Below are positions 35,806 to 47,798 of a stretch of 64,000 nucleotides of DNA, piece by piece. The DNA comes from Stictocephala bisonia. Lineage: Eukaryota; Arthropoda; Insecta; Hemiptera; Membracidae. The translations under genes and the position numbers were made by a program. Location: positions 124,001 through 188,000 of the forward strand of contig JAQJVL010000532.1 in assembly GCA_035578905.1 (NCBI GenBank), given 5' to 3'. Position 1 is the first letter of the stretch; the number at the start of each line of letters is the position of its first letter. The notes beneath the pieces were generated by a model that did no database searches, was not told the DNA's origin, and saw only the letters and a program-made list of their open reading frames with translations.

Positions 35806-36790
35806 CATCCACCCACCCATACACGTACAGTGGTATTACCCAACCACCCACCCATACACGTACAGTGGTATTGACCCAACCACCCACCAGTAAACGTACA
35901 GTGGTATTGACCCAACCACCCACCAGTAAACGTACAGTGGTATTACCCAACCACCCACCCATACACGTACAGTGGTATTACCCAACCACCCACCCATACA
36001 CGTACAGTGGTATTGACCCAACCACCCACCAGTAAACGTACAGTGGTATTGACCCAACCGCCCACCAGTAAACGTACAGTGGTATTGACCCAACTGCCCA
36101 CCAGTAAACGTACAGTGGTATTGACCTAACTGCCTACCAGTAAACGTACAGTGGTATTGACCCAACTGCCCACCAGTAAACGTACAGTGGTATTGACCCA
36201 ACTGCCCACCAGTAAACGTACAGTGGTATTGACCCAACTGCCCACCAGTAAACGTACAGTGGTATTGACCCAACTGCCCACCAGTAAACGTACAGTGGTA
36301 TTGACCCAACTGCCCACCAGTAAACGTACAGTGGTATTGACCCAACTGCCCACCAGTAAACGTACAGTGGTATTGACCCAACTGTCCACCAGTAAACGTA
36401 CAGTGGTATTGACCCAACTGCCCACCAGTAAACGTACAGTGGTATTGACCCAACTGCCCACCAGTAAACGTACAGTGGTATTGACCCAACTGCCCACCAG
36501 TAAACGTACAGTGGTATTGACCCAACTGCCCACCAGTAAACGTACAGTGGTATTGACCCAACTGCCCACCAGTAAACGTACAGTGGTATTGACCTAACTG
36601 CCCACCAGTAAACGTACAGTGGTATTGACCCAACTGCCCACCAGTAAACGTACAGTGGTATTGACCCAACTGCCCACCAGTAAACGTACAGTGGTATTGA
36701 CCCAACCACCCAGCCATGAACGTATGTGGTATTTACTCATCCATACACGTACGTTGGAATTGACCATCCACCCACCCATACACGTACAGT
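35806..36790. repeat. Family G 36-bp satellite array
   Basis: About 25 units of CCCAACTGCCCACCAGTAAA plus CGTACAGTGGTATTGA. The left part has CCATACACG and shorter units; the centre is highly uniform; the last 80 bp are diverged. 36 is divisible by three, so several frames on both strands stay open without being genes. Relics lie at 8152 and 19665. Confidence 0.93.
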
Positions 36791-36899
36791 ATTCATCTAT
36801 AGAGTTTGTATTCATTGCTTACACACGGAGCACGCATTCGGTCGGTGGTAAGTCAATAATTGGATTTACCAGTTTGTGATCAACTTTAGTAGCCACCTA

Positions 36900-38700
36900 A
36901 CCTGACCTAGCCGTAATTTTGATTAAAAAAGTAGTGATAGTGAAGTAACAGAAAAGGAAGTGGTAGTGAATTAACAGAAAAGGTACAACTTTGTTTTATT
37001 ACGGTACATTAACTATTAGCAACTAAATCATAGGTAATAATAGAGAATCGATTAAGATACATTATAGAACAATATATCAAGTTTTCTTGGTTTTTGCTGT
37101 TTTATATTTTTTGTGGTTCTGGGAGGTTCTATCCCCTAATCCTCTCCTCATAAATACGCCACTCATACACAAACTTTCAAAGCTCAGAACATAAAAATCG
37201 AACAAGACATTTTCAGTGTCAAATTGAAATGTTAGAAGATGCGCGTCAGACGAACGTCGGAGTGTTCTATCAGTAAATTAAATTCTATCTCAATAGCGAA
37301 GCACACAATAAGGTATTGTACGGAGAATTACTCGATAATTAGAATGGCATTTTGGTAGTTATTATCAATACCAAAGGTCACGGATGGTATGCTTACATTA
37401 TTGGGCAATGCTTAAACATCACCAACCATTACAGAATCAGCTGAGCCCTTCATTGTTATCAGTAATCATTCTCTGTCCAGAATGCACTGACAGCTTAGTC
37501 ATGCGTGAAGGCCACATCAATTGTATCATTCCATACAGATGCTACATAGTTGTTATTCATTGGAATATTTTTAAAGTGTACTAAGCTACATTCGGCTCTC
37601 CACATTCCCCATACATTTTCTTTTACTTACATTCGAATCCTGGGAAGTAAACGTTTAGTTTGAAGCCCCATTCAAATTTAATTTTGATCACTAAATGGGC
37701 TAATCTTTTAGTGTATGCCCTCTATCTTGTTTGGACATGAAATTGATGTATTTACATCAATTAAATTAATGACATTCAAGGATGAACGTGCAAGTACAAA
37801 ATTATGGATCTAAATTTATATATAAAATATTCCTTATTTTGGTTCTGGAACAGTAGAGCTCACTTGGACTTACAGGAAAATGTTTATTCAAGATATCTGA
37901 GTTTACAAGATTAGCTTGTTGCACGGAAGCCTAGAGTGAGAAGGTATACTACAAATTGCCACGAGAACGAGCGAGAAAGGAACGTTGGGAGAGGGGTACG
38001 TGGCAAAATTCGCTGCGTACGACTGGCCGATACGGTGCCGCGTTAAGCTCGATTCGTATTCTACAAGAAGTCTTCTGTTAGCTTTTTATATATATTTTGT
38101 ATTCATTGTTCAAAGTAAACGTGTGTCACAAACATAATTTTGCTACTGTTAAAACATAAAATGTTTTCAATTTTTCTGGTGGCTTTAGTTTTACGACCAT
38201 CTACGCCTTATCTCTTCGGAAAGGGTCGATCGTGAGTAGGAGGATCCATAACAACGTCATATAACACCAGTTTAGAGTCCCAGTGTCAATTCCGTTAAGG
38301 GTATTTAAACTATCCATATAAAAAATAACTACAGACTAGTGTTTTAAATACTGGAACCTCTAACCCAAGCGAGAGGTGAGTATGTGTACTTTAGGTCGTG
38401 ACACCGCCTTTGTCTTTGAAACAATTCAAGGGCAGTCGAGTCAAGATTCTGAGACCTTGCGTTTCCGGGCCAGAAGTTCAATGCCTTTGGAATAGTTTAT
38501 TCTGTGTGTGTGTCGGCATCCAGGATTCACTCCCGACTAAGTGGAAAAATAATTGTTGTTTAAACAAATATAAAAAATGATTTCCAAAAACACTAGTTTG
38601 TTTGGAATGCCAGTTAAAACCCCCTTTTGGATACAATTAAAAAACGTATCTATAAGAGAATATTTAATAAATACAATTTTCTACCACAAACAACAAACAG
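36900..38700. other. Intron 2 stretch, nothing recognised
   Basis: AT-rich except a GC-richer segment at about 37930-38060. Only short frames. Confidence 0.35.
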
Positions 38701-38732
38701 TAGGCCTATTTATCATTCAACGATAATATACA

Positions 38733-39122
38733 CGTTTCAGTAAGATAGTATAGACCTATACATACATAATTGGTTTCAGTAAGATAGTATAGACCTATAC
38801 ATACATAATTGGTTTCAGTAAGATAGTATAGACCTATACATACATAATTGGTTTCAGTAAGATAGTATAGACCTATACATACATAATTGGTTTCAGTAAG
38901 ATAGTATAGACCTATACATACATAATTGGTTTCAGTAAGATAGTATAGACCTATACATACATAATTGGTTTCAGTAAGATAGTATAGACCTATACATACA
39001 TAATTGGTTTCAGTAAGATAGTATAGACCTATACATACATAATTGGTTTCAGTAAGATAGTATAGACCTATACATACATAATTGGTTTCAGTAAGATAGT
39101 ATAGACCTATACATACATAATT
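38733..39122. repeat. 39-bp tandem array, exactly 10 units
   Basis: 390 bp, equal to 10 x 39. The unit begins GGTTTCAGTAAGATAGTATA and ends CATACATAATT. Units look identical apart from the first base of the array. The minus-strand open frame (13-residue repeat) is an artefact of the period. Confidence 0.95.
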
Positions 39123-39180
39123 GGTTTCCAGTAAAATTATTAGCAAAATAAGCACATATTTTCATACGGAAGATGGAACG

Positions 39181-39620
39181 TCACTTTAGAGGTTTTTGTA
39201 AGGTTTTCATGTATAAGCATACACAAACATGCATAATCGGTTTTAGCGGAGTTCCCAGTGAGTCTGGCACCCAAACATAATTTTTTTTATAAAAAAACCG
39301 TGTATTCTTTCTATTCAAATTTACGGTTTGCGTTTGATTATTAACGGTCCAATATAATGGATCGTAGTATAAGTTGATATGAGTTCTTTTTAATTTACAA
39401 TCGTCATGAATGACGTTTGAAGTTTCGCTCATTTTACTGTAGAAAAATAATGCTCAATTTTGTACAAAAACCAACACATCGTCCACTGAAACAATTCTTC
39501 GCCATGAAATGAGACTTCAATTGTTACAGTAAGATCGACGCCATGTATTTGGTATTTTTCGTGAAGCGAAACGTCTCCATCCAGTGCAATTAGCAAAATA
39601 GAGGGACGTATGTATATCAA
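39181..39620 (-). other. Two adjacent overlapping frames, unassigned
   Basis: On the minus strand a 63-codon frame (39620-39429) ends in a TGA that overlaps the ATG of an 83-codon frame (39432-39181) as ATGA. Neither matches a family I know. Codon choice is less AT-biased than the surroundings in the first frame. It could be a decayed insertion or chance. Confidence 0.2.
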
Positions 39621-40028
39621 ATTATCACAATAATTGTCCTACGGAAGAGGTGACACACTTGAGTGTTCAAACTAACCTCAGAGTCCCTTAACGGCTCCAA
39701 GACGGCGATTTGATGTCCGGCGGATAAGTGTCAAGGGTGGGTGTATTGGAGTTATTAGTTCTGGAAGACTGTATCAATGTCCCGACCGCAAGTAATGACG
39801 ATAAGAGACACGCAGTGGGAGGCGAATGTGACCAACCACCTTGGTTCCTTCCGCACCTCCAAGGTCACTCGCTTCCTTCACCCTCTGTAGTCGCTTGCTT
39901 GGGCGCACTCAGGTGCGCAGCGACATAAACCTGACTCATACTTATCGGATGAAAGGGATTGTCTTTCAGTACACAAATTAACTGCATTCTCAAATGTTAA
40001 CACTTTTATCAATCATTATTTCACATGA

Positions 40029-40500
40029 TCGCTAGTCAGCAGAGGCTGTCGGCCATGATTTTAATCCCATAAGAACAATTTTGCGAATCCATTTTTTTGC
40101 GAAATCCAATTTTGTGAAACAATTTTTGATTTTATTTGCGAATCCATATTTTTTCTTTATTTATTGACCATACATTGTGTATAAGGTGTTATTTTGAACG
40201 TTATTATATTGCGCGTTGGGTTTTCTTTTCATTTTTTGAATAAATACATCTAGTTTAGAAGAGGTGAAAATAAAAGCTTCAAACAAAATTTTTGAATTTT
40301 TCTCTATATAACTAATTAGGAATTCGCAAAGCAATTCGAACGTGTAGTTTCATTCTTGATCAAATGCAATTTGTTTGGAAAATGCAGTTTGAAAATAAGT
40401 GTTTAATTTGGATACGCGTGATCGTATGTCCGGGTCGAAAATAACATTGTTCTTATTAGATTAAAACCAACATGGCCGACATCCTCTGCAGACTTTTAAC
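40029..40500 (+). mobile_element. Family D TIR element, copy 2
   Basis: The left end is GCAGAGGCTGTCGGCCATGA then ATCCCATAAGAACAATTTT. The right end, read inward, is CTGCAGAGGATGTCGGCCAT then GAACAATGTTATTTT. The interior matches 12960-13378 in reverse. Confidence 0.75.
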
Positions 40501-40590
40501 AAGTCTTTAGGAAATAATTACGTAGTATATTACTGAATTCCACAGCACAGTAATAATTTTCTGAAGTCCAAAGAGAAAGAAACAACATAT

Positions 40591-42588
40591 TTTAAGTATA
40601 ATGTATATCATGATAGTTGACGTGATTATGATTCTCACATGGTACCGTACTCAAACCGTGTTAGTTTAAGTATAATGTATATCATGATAGTTCACGTGAT
40701 TATGATTCTCACATGGTACCGTACTCAAACCGTGTTAGTTTAAGTATAATGTATATCATGATAGTTCACGTGATTATGATTCTCACATGGTACCGTACTC
40801 AAACCGTGTTAGTTTAAGTATAATGTATATCATGATAGTTGACGTGATTATGATTCTCACATGGTACCGTACTCAAACCGTGTTAGTTTAAGTATAATGT
40901 ATATCATGATAGTTGACGTGATTATGATTCTCACATGGTACCGTACTCAAACCGTGTTAGTTTAAGTATAATGTATATCATGATAGTTGACGTGATTATG
41001 ATTCTCACATGGTACCTTACTCAAACCGTGTTAGTTTAAGTATAATGTATATCATGATAGTTGACGTGATTATGATTCTCACATGGTACCGTACTCAAAC
41101 CGTGTTAGTTTAAGTATAATGTATATCATGATAGTTGACGTGATTATGATTCTCACATGGTACCGTACTCAAACCGTGTTAGTTTAAGTATAATGTATAT
41201 CATGATAGTTGACGTGATTATGATTCTCACATGGTACCGTACTCAAACCGTGTTAGTTTAAGTATAATGTATATCATGATAGTTGACGTGATTATGATTC
41301 TCACATGGTACCGTACTCAAACCGTGTTAGTTTAAGTATAATGTATATCATGATAGTTGACGTGATTATGATTCTCACATGGTACCGTACTCAAACCGTG
41401 TTAGTTTAAGTGTAATGTATATCATGATAGTTCACGTGATTATGATTCTCACATGGTACCGTACTCAAACCGTGTTAGTTTAAGTGTAATGTATATCATG
41501 ATAGTTGACGTGATTATGATTCTCACATGGTACCGTACTCAAACCGTGTTAGTTTAAGTATAATGTATATCATGATAGTTGACGTGATTATGATTCTCAC
41601 ATGGTACCGTACTCAAACCGTGTTAGTTTAAGTATAATGTATATCATGATAGTTGACGTGATTATGATTCTCACATGGTACCGTACTCAAACCGTGTTAG
41701 TTTAAGTGTAATGTATATCATGATAGTTCACGTGATTATGATTCTCACATGGTACCGTACTCAAACCGTGTTAGTTTAAGTATAATGTATATCATGATAG
41801 TTCACGTGATTATGATTCTCACACGGTACCGTACTCAAACCGTGTTAGTTTAAGTATAATGTATATCATGATAGTTGACGTGATTATGATTCTCACATGG
41901 TACCGTACTCAAACCGTGTTAGTTTAAGTATAATGTATATCATGATAGTTCACGTGATTATGATTCTCACACGGTACCGTACTCAAACCGTGTTAGTTTA
42001 AGTATAATGTATATCATGATAGTTGACGTGATTATGATTCTCACATGGTACCGTACTCAAACCGTGTTAGTTTAAGTATAATGTATATCATGATAGTTCA
42101 CGTGATTATGATTCTCACATGGTACCGTACTCAAACCGTGTTAGTTTAAGTATAATGTATATCATGATAGTTGACGTGTTTATGATTCTCACATGGTACC
42201 GTACTCAAACCGTGTTAGTTTAAGTATAATGTATATCATGATAGTTCACGTAATTATGATTCTCACATGGTACCGTACTCAAACCGTGTTAGTTTAAGTA
42301 TAATGTATATCATGATAGTTCACGTGATTATGATTCTCACATGGTACCGTACTCAAACCGTGTTAGTTTAAGTATAATGTATATCATGATAGTTGACGTG
42401 TTTATGATTCTCACATGGTACCGTACTCAAACCGTGTTAGTTTAAGTATAATGTATATCATGATAGTTCACGTAATTATGATTCTCACATGGTACCGTAC
42501 TCAAACCGTGTTAGTTTAAGTATAATGTATATCATGATAGTTGACGTGATTATGATTCTCACATGGTACCGTACTCAAACCGTGTTAG
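40591..42588. repeat. 74-bp tandem array, exactly 27 units
   Basis: 1998 bp, equal to 27 x 74, with no indel and about ten variable sites. The unit begins TTTAAGTATAATGTATATCA and ends AAACCGTGTTAG. At one site 17 units carry TGACGTG, eight carry the E-box CACGTG and two carry CACGTA. Pairs of variant units are repeated in order near the right end, indicating duplication of blocks larger than one unit. Confidence 0.96.
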
Positions 42589-43040
42589 TTTAAGAACCAA
42601 ACATTAAATTACGTTTCTGGCAAACGTTGGAATGGCAAAATTCTAAATCCAGCCCTGGAATCAGGCACTCACAAAACATAAACTATAACACATTAAAATT
42701 AATAAAAGATCAACTATTAACAAGTTAAATAACTACAGCAAATTTAAGAAAGTAACACTTTGACCAGAATATTTTTTTGAATCTGTCGCGTCGTAAATAG
42801 AGGGCAAACAGTGTGATAGGTATGTTAGTTGAAACCAAACAAATTGTGTCGCAAATCGAAGTTCAGTGACTCTGCACCCAAAAGGCCCCTGGGCCACGAC
42901 GTCGAGTCTGGGACGTAGCTCGCTGTCTGGCCCGCCCGTGACATTGGCGGAACAAGGTCGCCCGAGTCCAAGGGACTGACTGCCGTAAACCAATTGTACG
43001 AGGCCATAGGGATGGAAGGGCGGCTTCAGAGCTGTATAAC

Positions 43041-43136
43041 CACAGAGAAAAAGGAAACGGAGGTGGTTTTCTTATGACCGCAGCGAACGCATCAGTGGCC
43101 GTTATAAATAGATCAGAACTGATGTACATATTAAAT
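43041..43136 (-). mobile_element. Family A MITE, half, cut by family B
   Basis: CACAGAGAAAAAGGAAACGG through GAACGCATCAGTGGCCGTTA, then family B begins. The other half was not found beyond it. Confidence 0.65.
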
Positions 43137-43624
43137 AAATGGTTCCAAAGAATTAGCACAAACTTTCCCAGATATTAAACACTAAAAAAATAAATAAATA
43201 AAAACTGAAAATTACCAGTTTGATTCCCAAAATGTTTTTTCCCTAACTCAAAAACTAGTCAAGTTAGAGGCATACAGTTTACTAAAATATTTTGTAATTC
43301 ACATCTTTCCTGAAAATTTAATCAAAATCGTTACTGCCGTTTTTGAGAACATTCTATTTTTGTATGTTTTTTGCCCATAAAAATAAAAAATAAAATAAAA
43401 TACATATTGTCTGAATAACGAATAGATACCAAATTTCATAAAAATTGATCCATCCGTTTCGTCTCCAGCGAACTGCACATACACACAGACACCTAAATAT
43501 TTTCGAACAAAAACGCTTTTTTGTGTTCAGGGGACCCTAAAATAGATTTTTAGACCAACTTGAAACAACATTTTTTTGGGCGATCACAATACTTTCTCTA
43601 TGCTAACGCATTTGGTAGAAAGTA
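43137..43624 (-). mobile_element. Family B repeat, copy 4
   Basis: It starts AAATGGTTCCAAAGAATTAG and ends with the terminal palindrome GCTAACGCATTTGGTAGAAA. Reverse orientation. Confidence 0.75.
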
Positions 43625-44339
43625 AAAATCAGTAGTAGGCCCTACTAAAACTATCCAAGAAGCCAATGTAACATTTTCTCAAATCAAGCAAATCAAGGTC
43701 ATTGTAAACCCTCCAAACGTTTGGTCACTAGCCGATTAAATTTTTGACAAATTCTTGAATTAATGCTTAATTGTTTAACATTTTCCAAATTCCACGTGTT
43801 TAATTATTCAATTTTAAACTCATTCACGTACCAAAAATATTAAAATAAAACAATAAAATCGACTTTCAAAATGACATATCAAACATAATATCAGGAAAAT
43901 ACGCAAAAAAATCAATACAATTTTGCTCTTAAATGATAAAAAGATCATATAAAATTGTTGAAGAGACTTTTACCTAACAATAACTTGTGACATTTCACTA
44001 CGTATCTGAATACCTGGAAGTGCCCAGCGACTATGAACCACATGTTTCGGCCAGTTTCAAGAGATATAAACAACGAATTAAGTAAGGATGACATACCTTG
44101 GTTCCGATCTCAATTTAGGAGAGGATCGTTAAGTTAATCGTCAATGTTCTTAAATTTTTTATGATTAAGTTTATTTCTCAGTTGAATATAGAGCAATCAA
44201 ATAAAACTGGTGATCTAATTGAATCGAAAACAGTTTACATATAAAGGGACATCCTCCCGACCACACATACACATGAGAGAGTAAAAACTAAATTGTAAGA
44301 CCACCGCTTCACTGTCAACCCGCTCATCTACCTATACAC

Positions 44340-44402
44340 CCATAACGGTCGCTACTTCCGTCGTTGAATTAAGTTCACGCACAGGTCTGCAGGCCCATTT
44401 AT
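44340..44402 (+). mobile_element. SINE 3' fragment
   Basis: TCGTTGAATTAAGTTCACGC and CAGGTCTGCAGGCCCA match the 3' half of the SINE at 46441. It lies just 60 bp beyond the exon 2 donor. Confidence 0.55.
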
Positions 44403-44463
44403 AACCCTGTTTTTAGTAAAAAAAACTACCTAGTGGGTCTGCGGAAAGATAGGATTGACTCAC

Positions 44464-44679
44464 CCTGATTTGCTCGGGAGTGACGCTGTAGTCCGTGAAG
44501 TAAACTAGTCTGGGGACAGACAAGGCATGACACTGGCGCACCTTGGAGGCGACCAGCAGACAGACACAGGCGACCATCTGGAGCTGGCTCTTGGCGATAC
44601 GACATTCGCAGAGGAAGCGGTCCAGGATGTTGATGGCAGTGGAGAACACTTGGGCCTCGCAGCACTCCTCCTCGCAGAC
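44464..44679 (-). CDS. CycD: Cyclin D, coding exon 2 (core of cyclin box)
   Basis: This exon encodes residues 66-137 (72 codons, 216 nt, phase 0 at both ends). Seen: acceptor TTTGTTACAG precedes GTC at 44679; donor GTGAGT follows AGG at 44464. The peptide opens VCEEE and contains NILDRFL, the helix motif of the cyclin box. It also has VASK, whose lysine is residue 111 and aligns with the cyclin D1 lysine needed for CDK4 binding (Lys112 in human numbering, from memory), and YFTDYSVTPEQIR, the D-cyclin YTDNSI region. The segment CLLVASKVRQCHALSV departs from the vertebrate KETIPLTAEKL pattern and looks more like insect CycD. Length and phases match what I recall for vertebrate CCND1 exon 2. An open frame on the opposite strand here (44543-44812) is an antisense shadow. 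Confidence 0.95.
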
Positions 44680-44769
44680 CTGTAACAAACCCAGGGATGA
44701 GGATGTTAAGTTATGGGTAACAATGAGTACAAATGTCTACAACACCAGACTCCATGTAAAAATTCAGCC

Positions 44770-44990
44770 TAGCGTGGAGCGTCTTTCTCTTCAAATGAGA
44801 GAGAGCGCATAGACTATATCTGTCTTTGTCGCACCATCTACTGACTATCTCTCTCGCAATGCCTTTACTCAAAGAGCACTCTCACGGCGAGTCTGCAGAG
44901 GCTGTCGGTCAATTTGGTTTTAATCCCGTAAGAACAATGTTATTTGCGAATCAATATTTTTTCGTTATTTATTGACCAAATATTAAACTG
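44770..44990. mobile_element. Composite of foldback-related and family D ends
   Basis: 44800-44900 (CACCATCTACTGACTATCTC) resembles the right arm of foldback element 1. 44897-44990 (CTGCAGAGGCTGTCGGTCAA, then GAACAATGTTATTTGCGAAT) is a family D left end. Confidence 0.5.
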
Positions 44991-45885
44991 TTGATGTGAG
45001 TGAGCTACTATAAATATATTTACGCATTAAATCTAAGTTGTTTAGATAACATTTTGTAATATATCATTGGCAAGCTTTGAAATGTAAACGTGGGTAGCTT
45101 AGGTGTACATTATGTCACCGAGTTTGTTCTACAATTTCATAATTAAAGGATGGGAAACAAACAATTAGCCTAGTTCAGAATTCACATTCTTCATTCAATT
45201 CAGAATTTGTTATTACTTCATCCTATAACATCGTTAATTTGTGGTAAATATTATAAAGCTATAATGAAATGTGAAATTAAATTTAACAATCCCCTACTTA
45301 AACTGCACAATCCAACTTTATCGTCCATATATCGATCTACTTAGCACCATATCTGTATTGAGACTTACCATTCGACAGCTATCGATGTATAAACTTTCTT
45401 TATAAATCGATGACGACAGCTAGACTATTCATGGCTCCTTTCAATAGGACCACCCACATAATCTACAAATTCACGATTTTTATTTACTGTGCAACCATCA
45501 ATAATAATGAACCATCAATCGTAAAAAAATAAACGACAATTCCTGCGATATTCTTTCTAAACATACTCATGGCGGCTACTCAATTCTAGAACATTAGAAT
45601 CTCGCCACATCCTTCTCGTCATAACTCTACCCCAGATCAGCATATTAATCTAAACTCTATCTTATCACTCCTCCCAACCCTATCTTGACACCCTGCGACC
45701 TTCCGCCTCAAGTGCGGCTGGTGAAAATAAGATTGTTCATCTGATCCTAGTCTATCGTTTGGTGGTGATGTATTCAGTTAAATTTTTCTAACTACAGATA
45801 TACTAACTGTAAATTCATATAAAATGTTTTCAATATAACATTTGGATCTTTTCGGTTAATTCACTACCATAACGATAACTTAATC

Positions 45886-45975
45886 TAACTTAACCTAACC
45901 TAACCTAACCAAACCAAACATAACATAACTAATCCTAACATAACCTAAACAATCCCAACTTAACCTAACCAAAGT
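45886..45975. repeat. CCTAA-rich interstitial stretch
   Basis: Three exact CCTAA units, then degenerate AACCAAAC/AACATAAC variants. CCTAA is the complement of the ancestral insect telomere repeat TTAGG, but runs this short are common inside chromosomes. Confidence 0.5.
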
Positions 45976-46440
45976 AGTGGTAGTGAATAACGTAAAAGGT
46001 CCTAACAATTAATGGTGCATGAAGACTGACTTATTATTATATGTAGTAATTTATAATCTAGACGATGTTAATTATTTTACATACTCCATCAGACAAAAAT
46101 CCTTATGTATAAGAATAATACGTCAATTTTTTTTACCATTCTTCTCCCTTATTGATTAATTAATTTGAACGATTGAGGTGACAACAGATTTGCCCCACAT
46201 CTTAGTTGTGCATAAGGTAATCATTGTTTAATACGTCTGCCCTGAAGGACATAGAGAATAACTTGACAGAGAGATTTAATTTAGTCAAACATTAACAGCT
46301 GTTCAAATATGTAAATAATGATGTAATGTTACTATACTGTAGTCATAGATATTTCTTAAATCTTGGAGAGAGTAAGTTTGATTGATTTACCTATAGTCTG
46401 ATCTATAAATATAAAAAATCGAATGCATGTTATATTTATA

Positions 46441-46610
46441 GATCGCCGACGTGGTGGCTCAGTGGCTAAAGCTTCGGACTGCGGAGGGCACATTCCAAGG
46501 TTCGAATCCCCACTTAGCCAACGGTCGGTACTTCACTCGTTGAATAAAGTTTACGCGCAAGCCTGTAGGCCCAAGTCAACTGACGAGTGAAGTATTAAAA
46601 ATATAAAATA
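46441..46610 (+). mobile_element. tRNA-derived SINE, forward copy
   Basis: GTGGTGGCTCAGTGGCTAAA (A-box region) and AAGGTTCGAATCCCCACT (B box) form the head. The body has GTTGAATAAAGTTTACGCGC and AGCCTGTAGGCCCAAGT, and the tail is A-rich. Copies lie at 33690 (reverse) and 44340 (fragment). Confidence 0.8.
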
Positions 46611-47001
46611 AAAAGTGTCCTTTATACATTACTACTTCATCTATCCGAACGTCATGAGTCTTTTGAAGTTATGTATTTTCTCCAAGGGTGTTTTTAAACG
46701 TAGTTTTATTTGCATACAACTTTAGGGCTCCACCTCACTGGACATTTAAGTTTCAATGGTAATCTATTGGATTTACTCTATTTCTTTAATTAATTATGAG
46801 CTGTTAAATAACATAAATGAAAACCTTCAACTTTTGCTTAGTAATAACAATGGGTTTAATATTTATACTATATGTTGGGATACTATATTATAATTATTTA
46901 TACTACAGTTATACAACATCTCAAGTAGGGTGAGTGAGCTACTGTAAATAAATTTACAAATTATGAGTTTACTACATATTATAAATAGTTTTCAACGGGC
47001 G

Positions 47002-47059
47002 CACCGCTATTGCGCACTTGGTTGAAATGCCGCCTCTCGGACTCACCGCTACTGCGCAC
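47002..47059. repeat. Paired CACCGCTAYTGCGCAC motif
   Basis: Two 16-bp copies (47002-47017 and 47044-47059) differ at one base, 42 bp apart, in a short CpG-rich island inside AT-rich intron 1. TGCGCA is NRF1-like. Confidence 0.45.
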
Positions 47060-47755
47060 CTACCCTTCCGAGAACTCTTATGGGTGGTTAAGCAAAGGCG
47101 AAACTAACAACTGATTTGTCAACACGCTTATTAGCGCTGAACTCGGAGAGTTCTTGTAAACTAAAAATTTAGTGACTGTTAAATCACATCGATATACGAC
47201 TGATTTATTTATTTAGCTGCCCAATCTTCTTTTAAGAAATCCCATTCTCATATAAGTTCTAGTTCGGAATTCAGGAAGTTCGTTAGTATTTAGTCGCACA
47301 TAAGTGTCTGCTTGCGTGGATTTTAGGCATTTTAAATATATATAACCATTCGAATGCAGTGAGCTCTTCTTGACAGACCGCATTATTGTTGTGATAGTAG
47401 ACTTCAATTATTTGTAGGCATGTCCCATATAGCAATTTGTTATCTTACGTGATGGTGGAATAATTTGCGAATAAAGTGACAATTCATTAATTTCCTAGAG
47501 ACCCCATGTATATCGCCTGATTTTGTATATTCATTTAAAATCAATTTAATGAACATTTTAAAATCAAATCGAGTTAAATCTATAAAAAATGTATCGTGTT
47601 TACTCTGCTTTCCCATAATCAGGCCCGTACATTGCTGAATAATGCAATACTACTTAGTATATTACTATAAATATGGTTATGCTAGTTATAAATTAGTTTA
47701 TAATTACCATGTTTTTAAAATGTTCATAAAATACATTTTAATTTCTTTGTATTGC

Positions 47756-47798
47756 AAGGCCTATATACTTATTACCACACTCCAAGTATATAGGCCTT
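47756..47798. repeat. Perfect 15-bp hairpin
   Basis: AAGGCCTATATACTT (47756-47770) and AAGTATATAGGCCTT (47784-47798) are exact inverted repeats around a 13-nt loop. Confidence 0.7.

Larger units (their letters stand above)
22877..44463 (-). other. CycD: CycD intron 2 (21.6 kb)
   Basis: GT (44463-44462) to AG (22878-22877), phase 0. It is a repeat-dominated long intron carrying four large tandem arrays (42, 36, 39 and 74 bp units), a 73-bp array, hAT-like and other TIR elements and three SINE insertions. GC-richer, seemingly single-copy blocks lie near 24080-24440, 34380-34640 and 35140-35340. The last contains TTGTAAACAA (forkhead-type) and TGTGGT (Runx-type) strings, which are suggestive only. 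No other exon with splice sites was recognised inside it. Confidence 0.85.

Noticed and set aside
35836..36879. Several open frames of 86-293 codons on both strands
   Set aside because: Produced by the 36-bp satellite; multiple frames are open at once, which coding sequence does not show.
38706..39155. 149-codon minus-strand repetitive frame
   Set aside because: Ten identical 39-bp units; periodicity artefact.
40591..42588. CRISPR-like regular array
   Set aside because: Units are contiguous with no unique spacers, in a eukaryotic intron; it is a satellite array.
44543..44812. Plus-strand frame of 89 codons
   Set aside because: Antisense of CycD exon 2.
45886..45975. Interstitial telomere (CCTAA)
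   Set aside because: Only about three exact units among degenerate variants; similar short runs occur near 24940 and 53167.
46441..46525. Possible tRNA gene (good A and B boxes)
   Set aside because: No acceptor-stem pairing, and a conserved SINE body and A-rich tail follow; other copies occur at 33690 and 44340.
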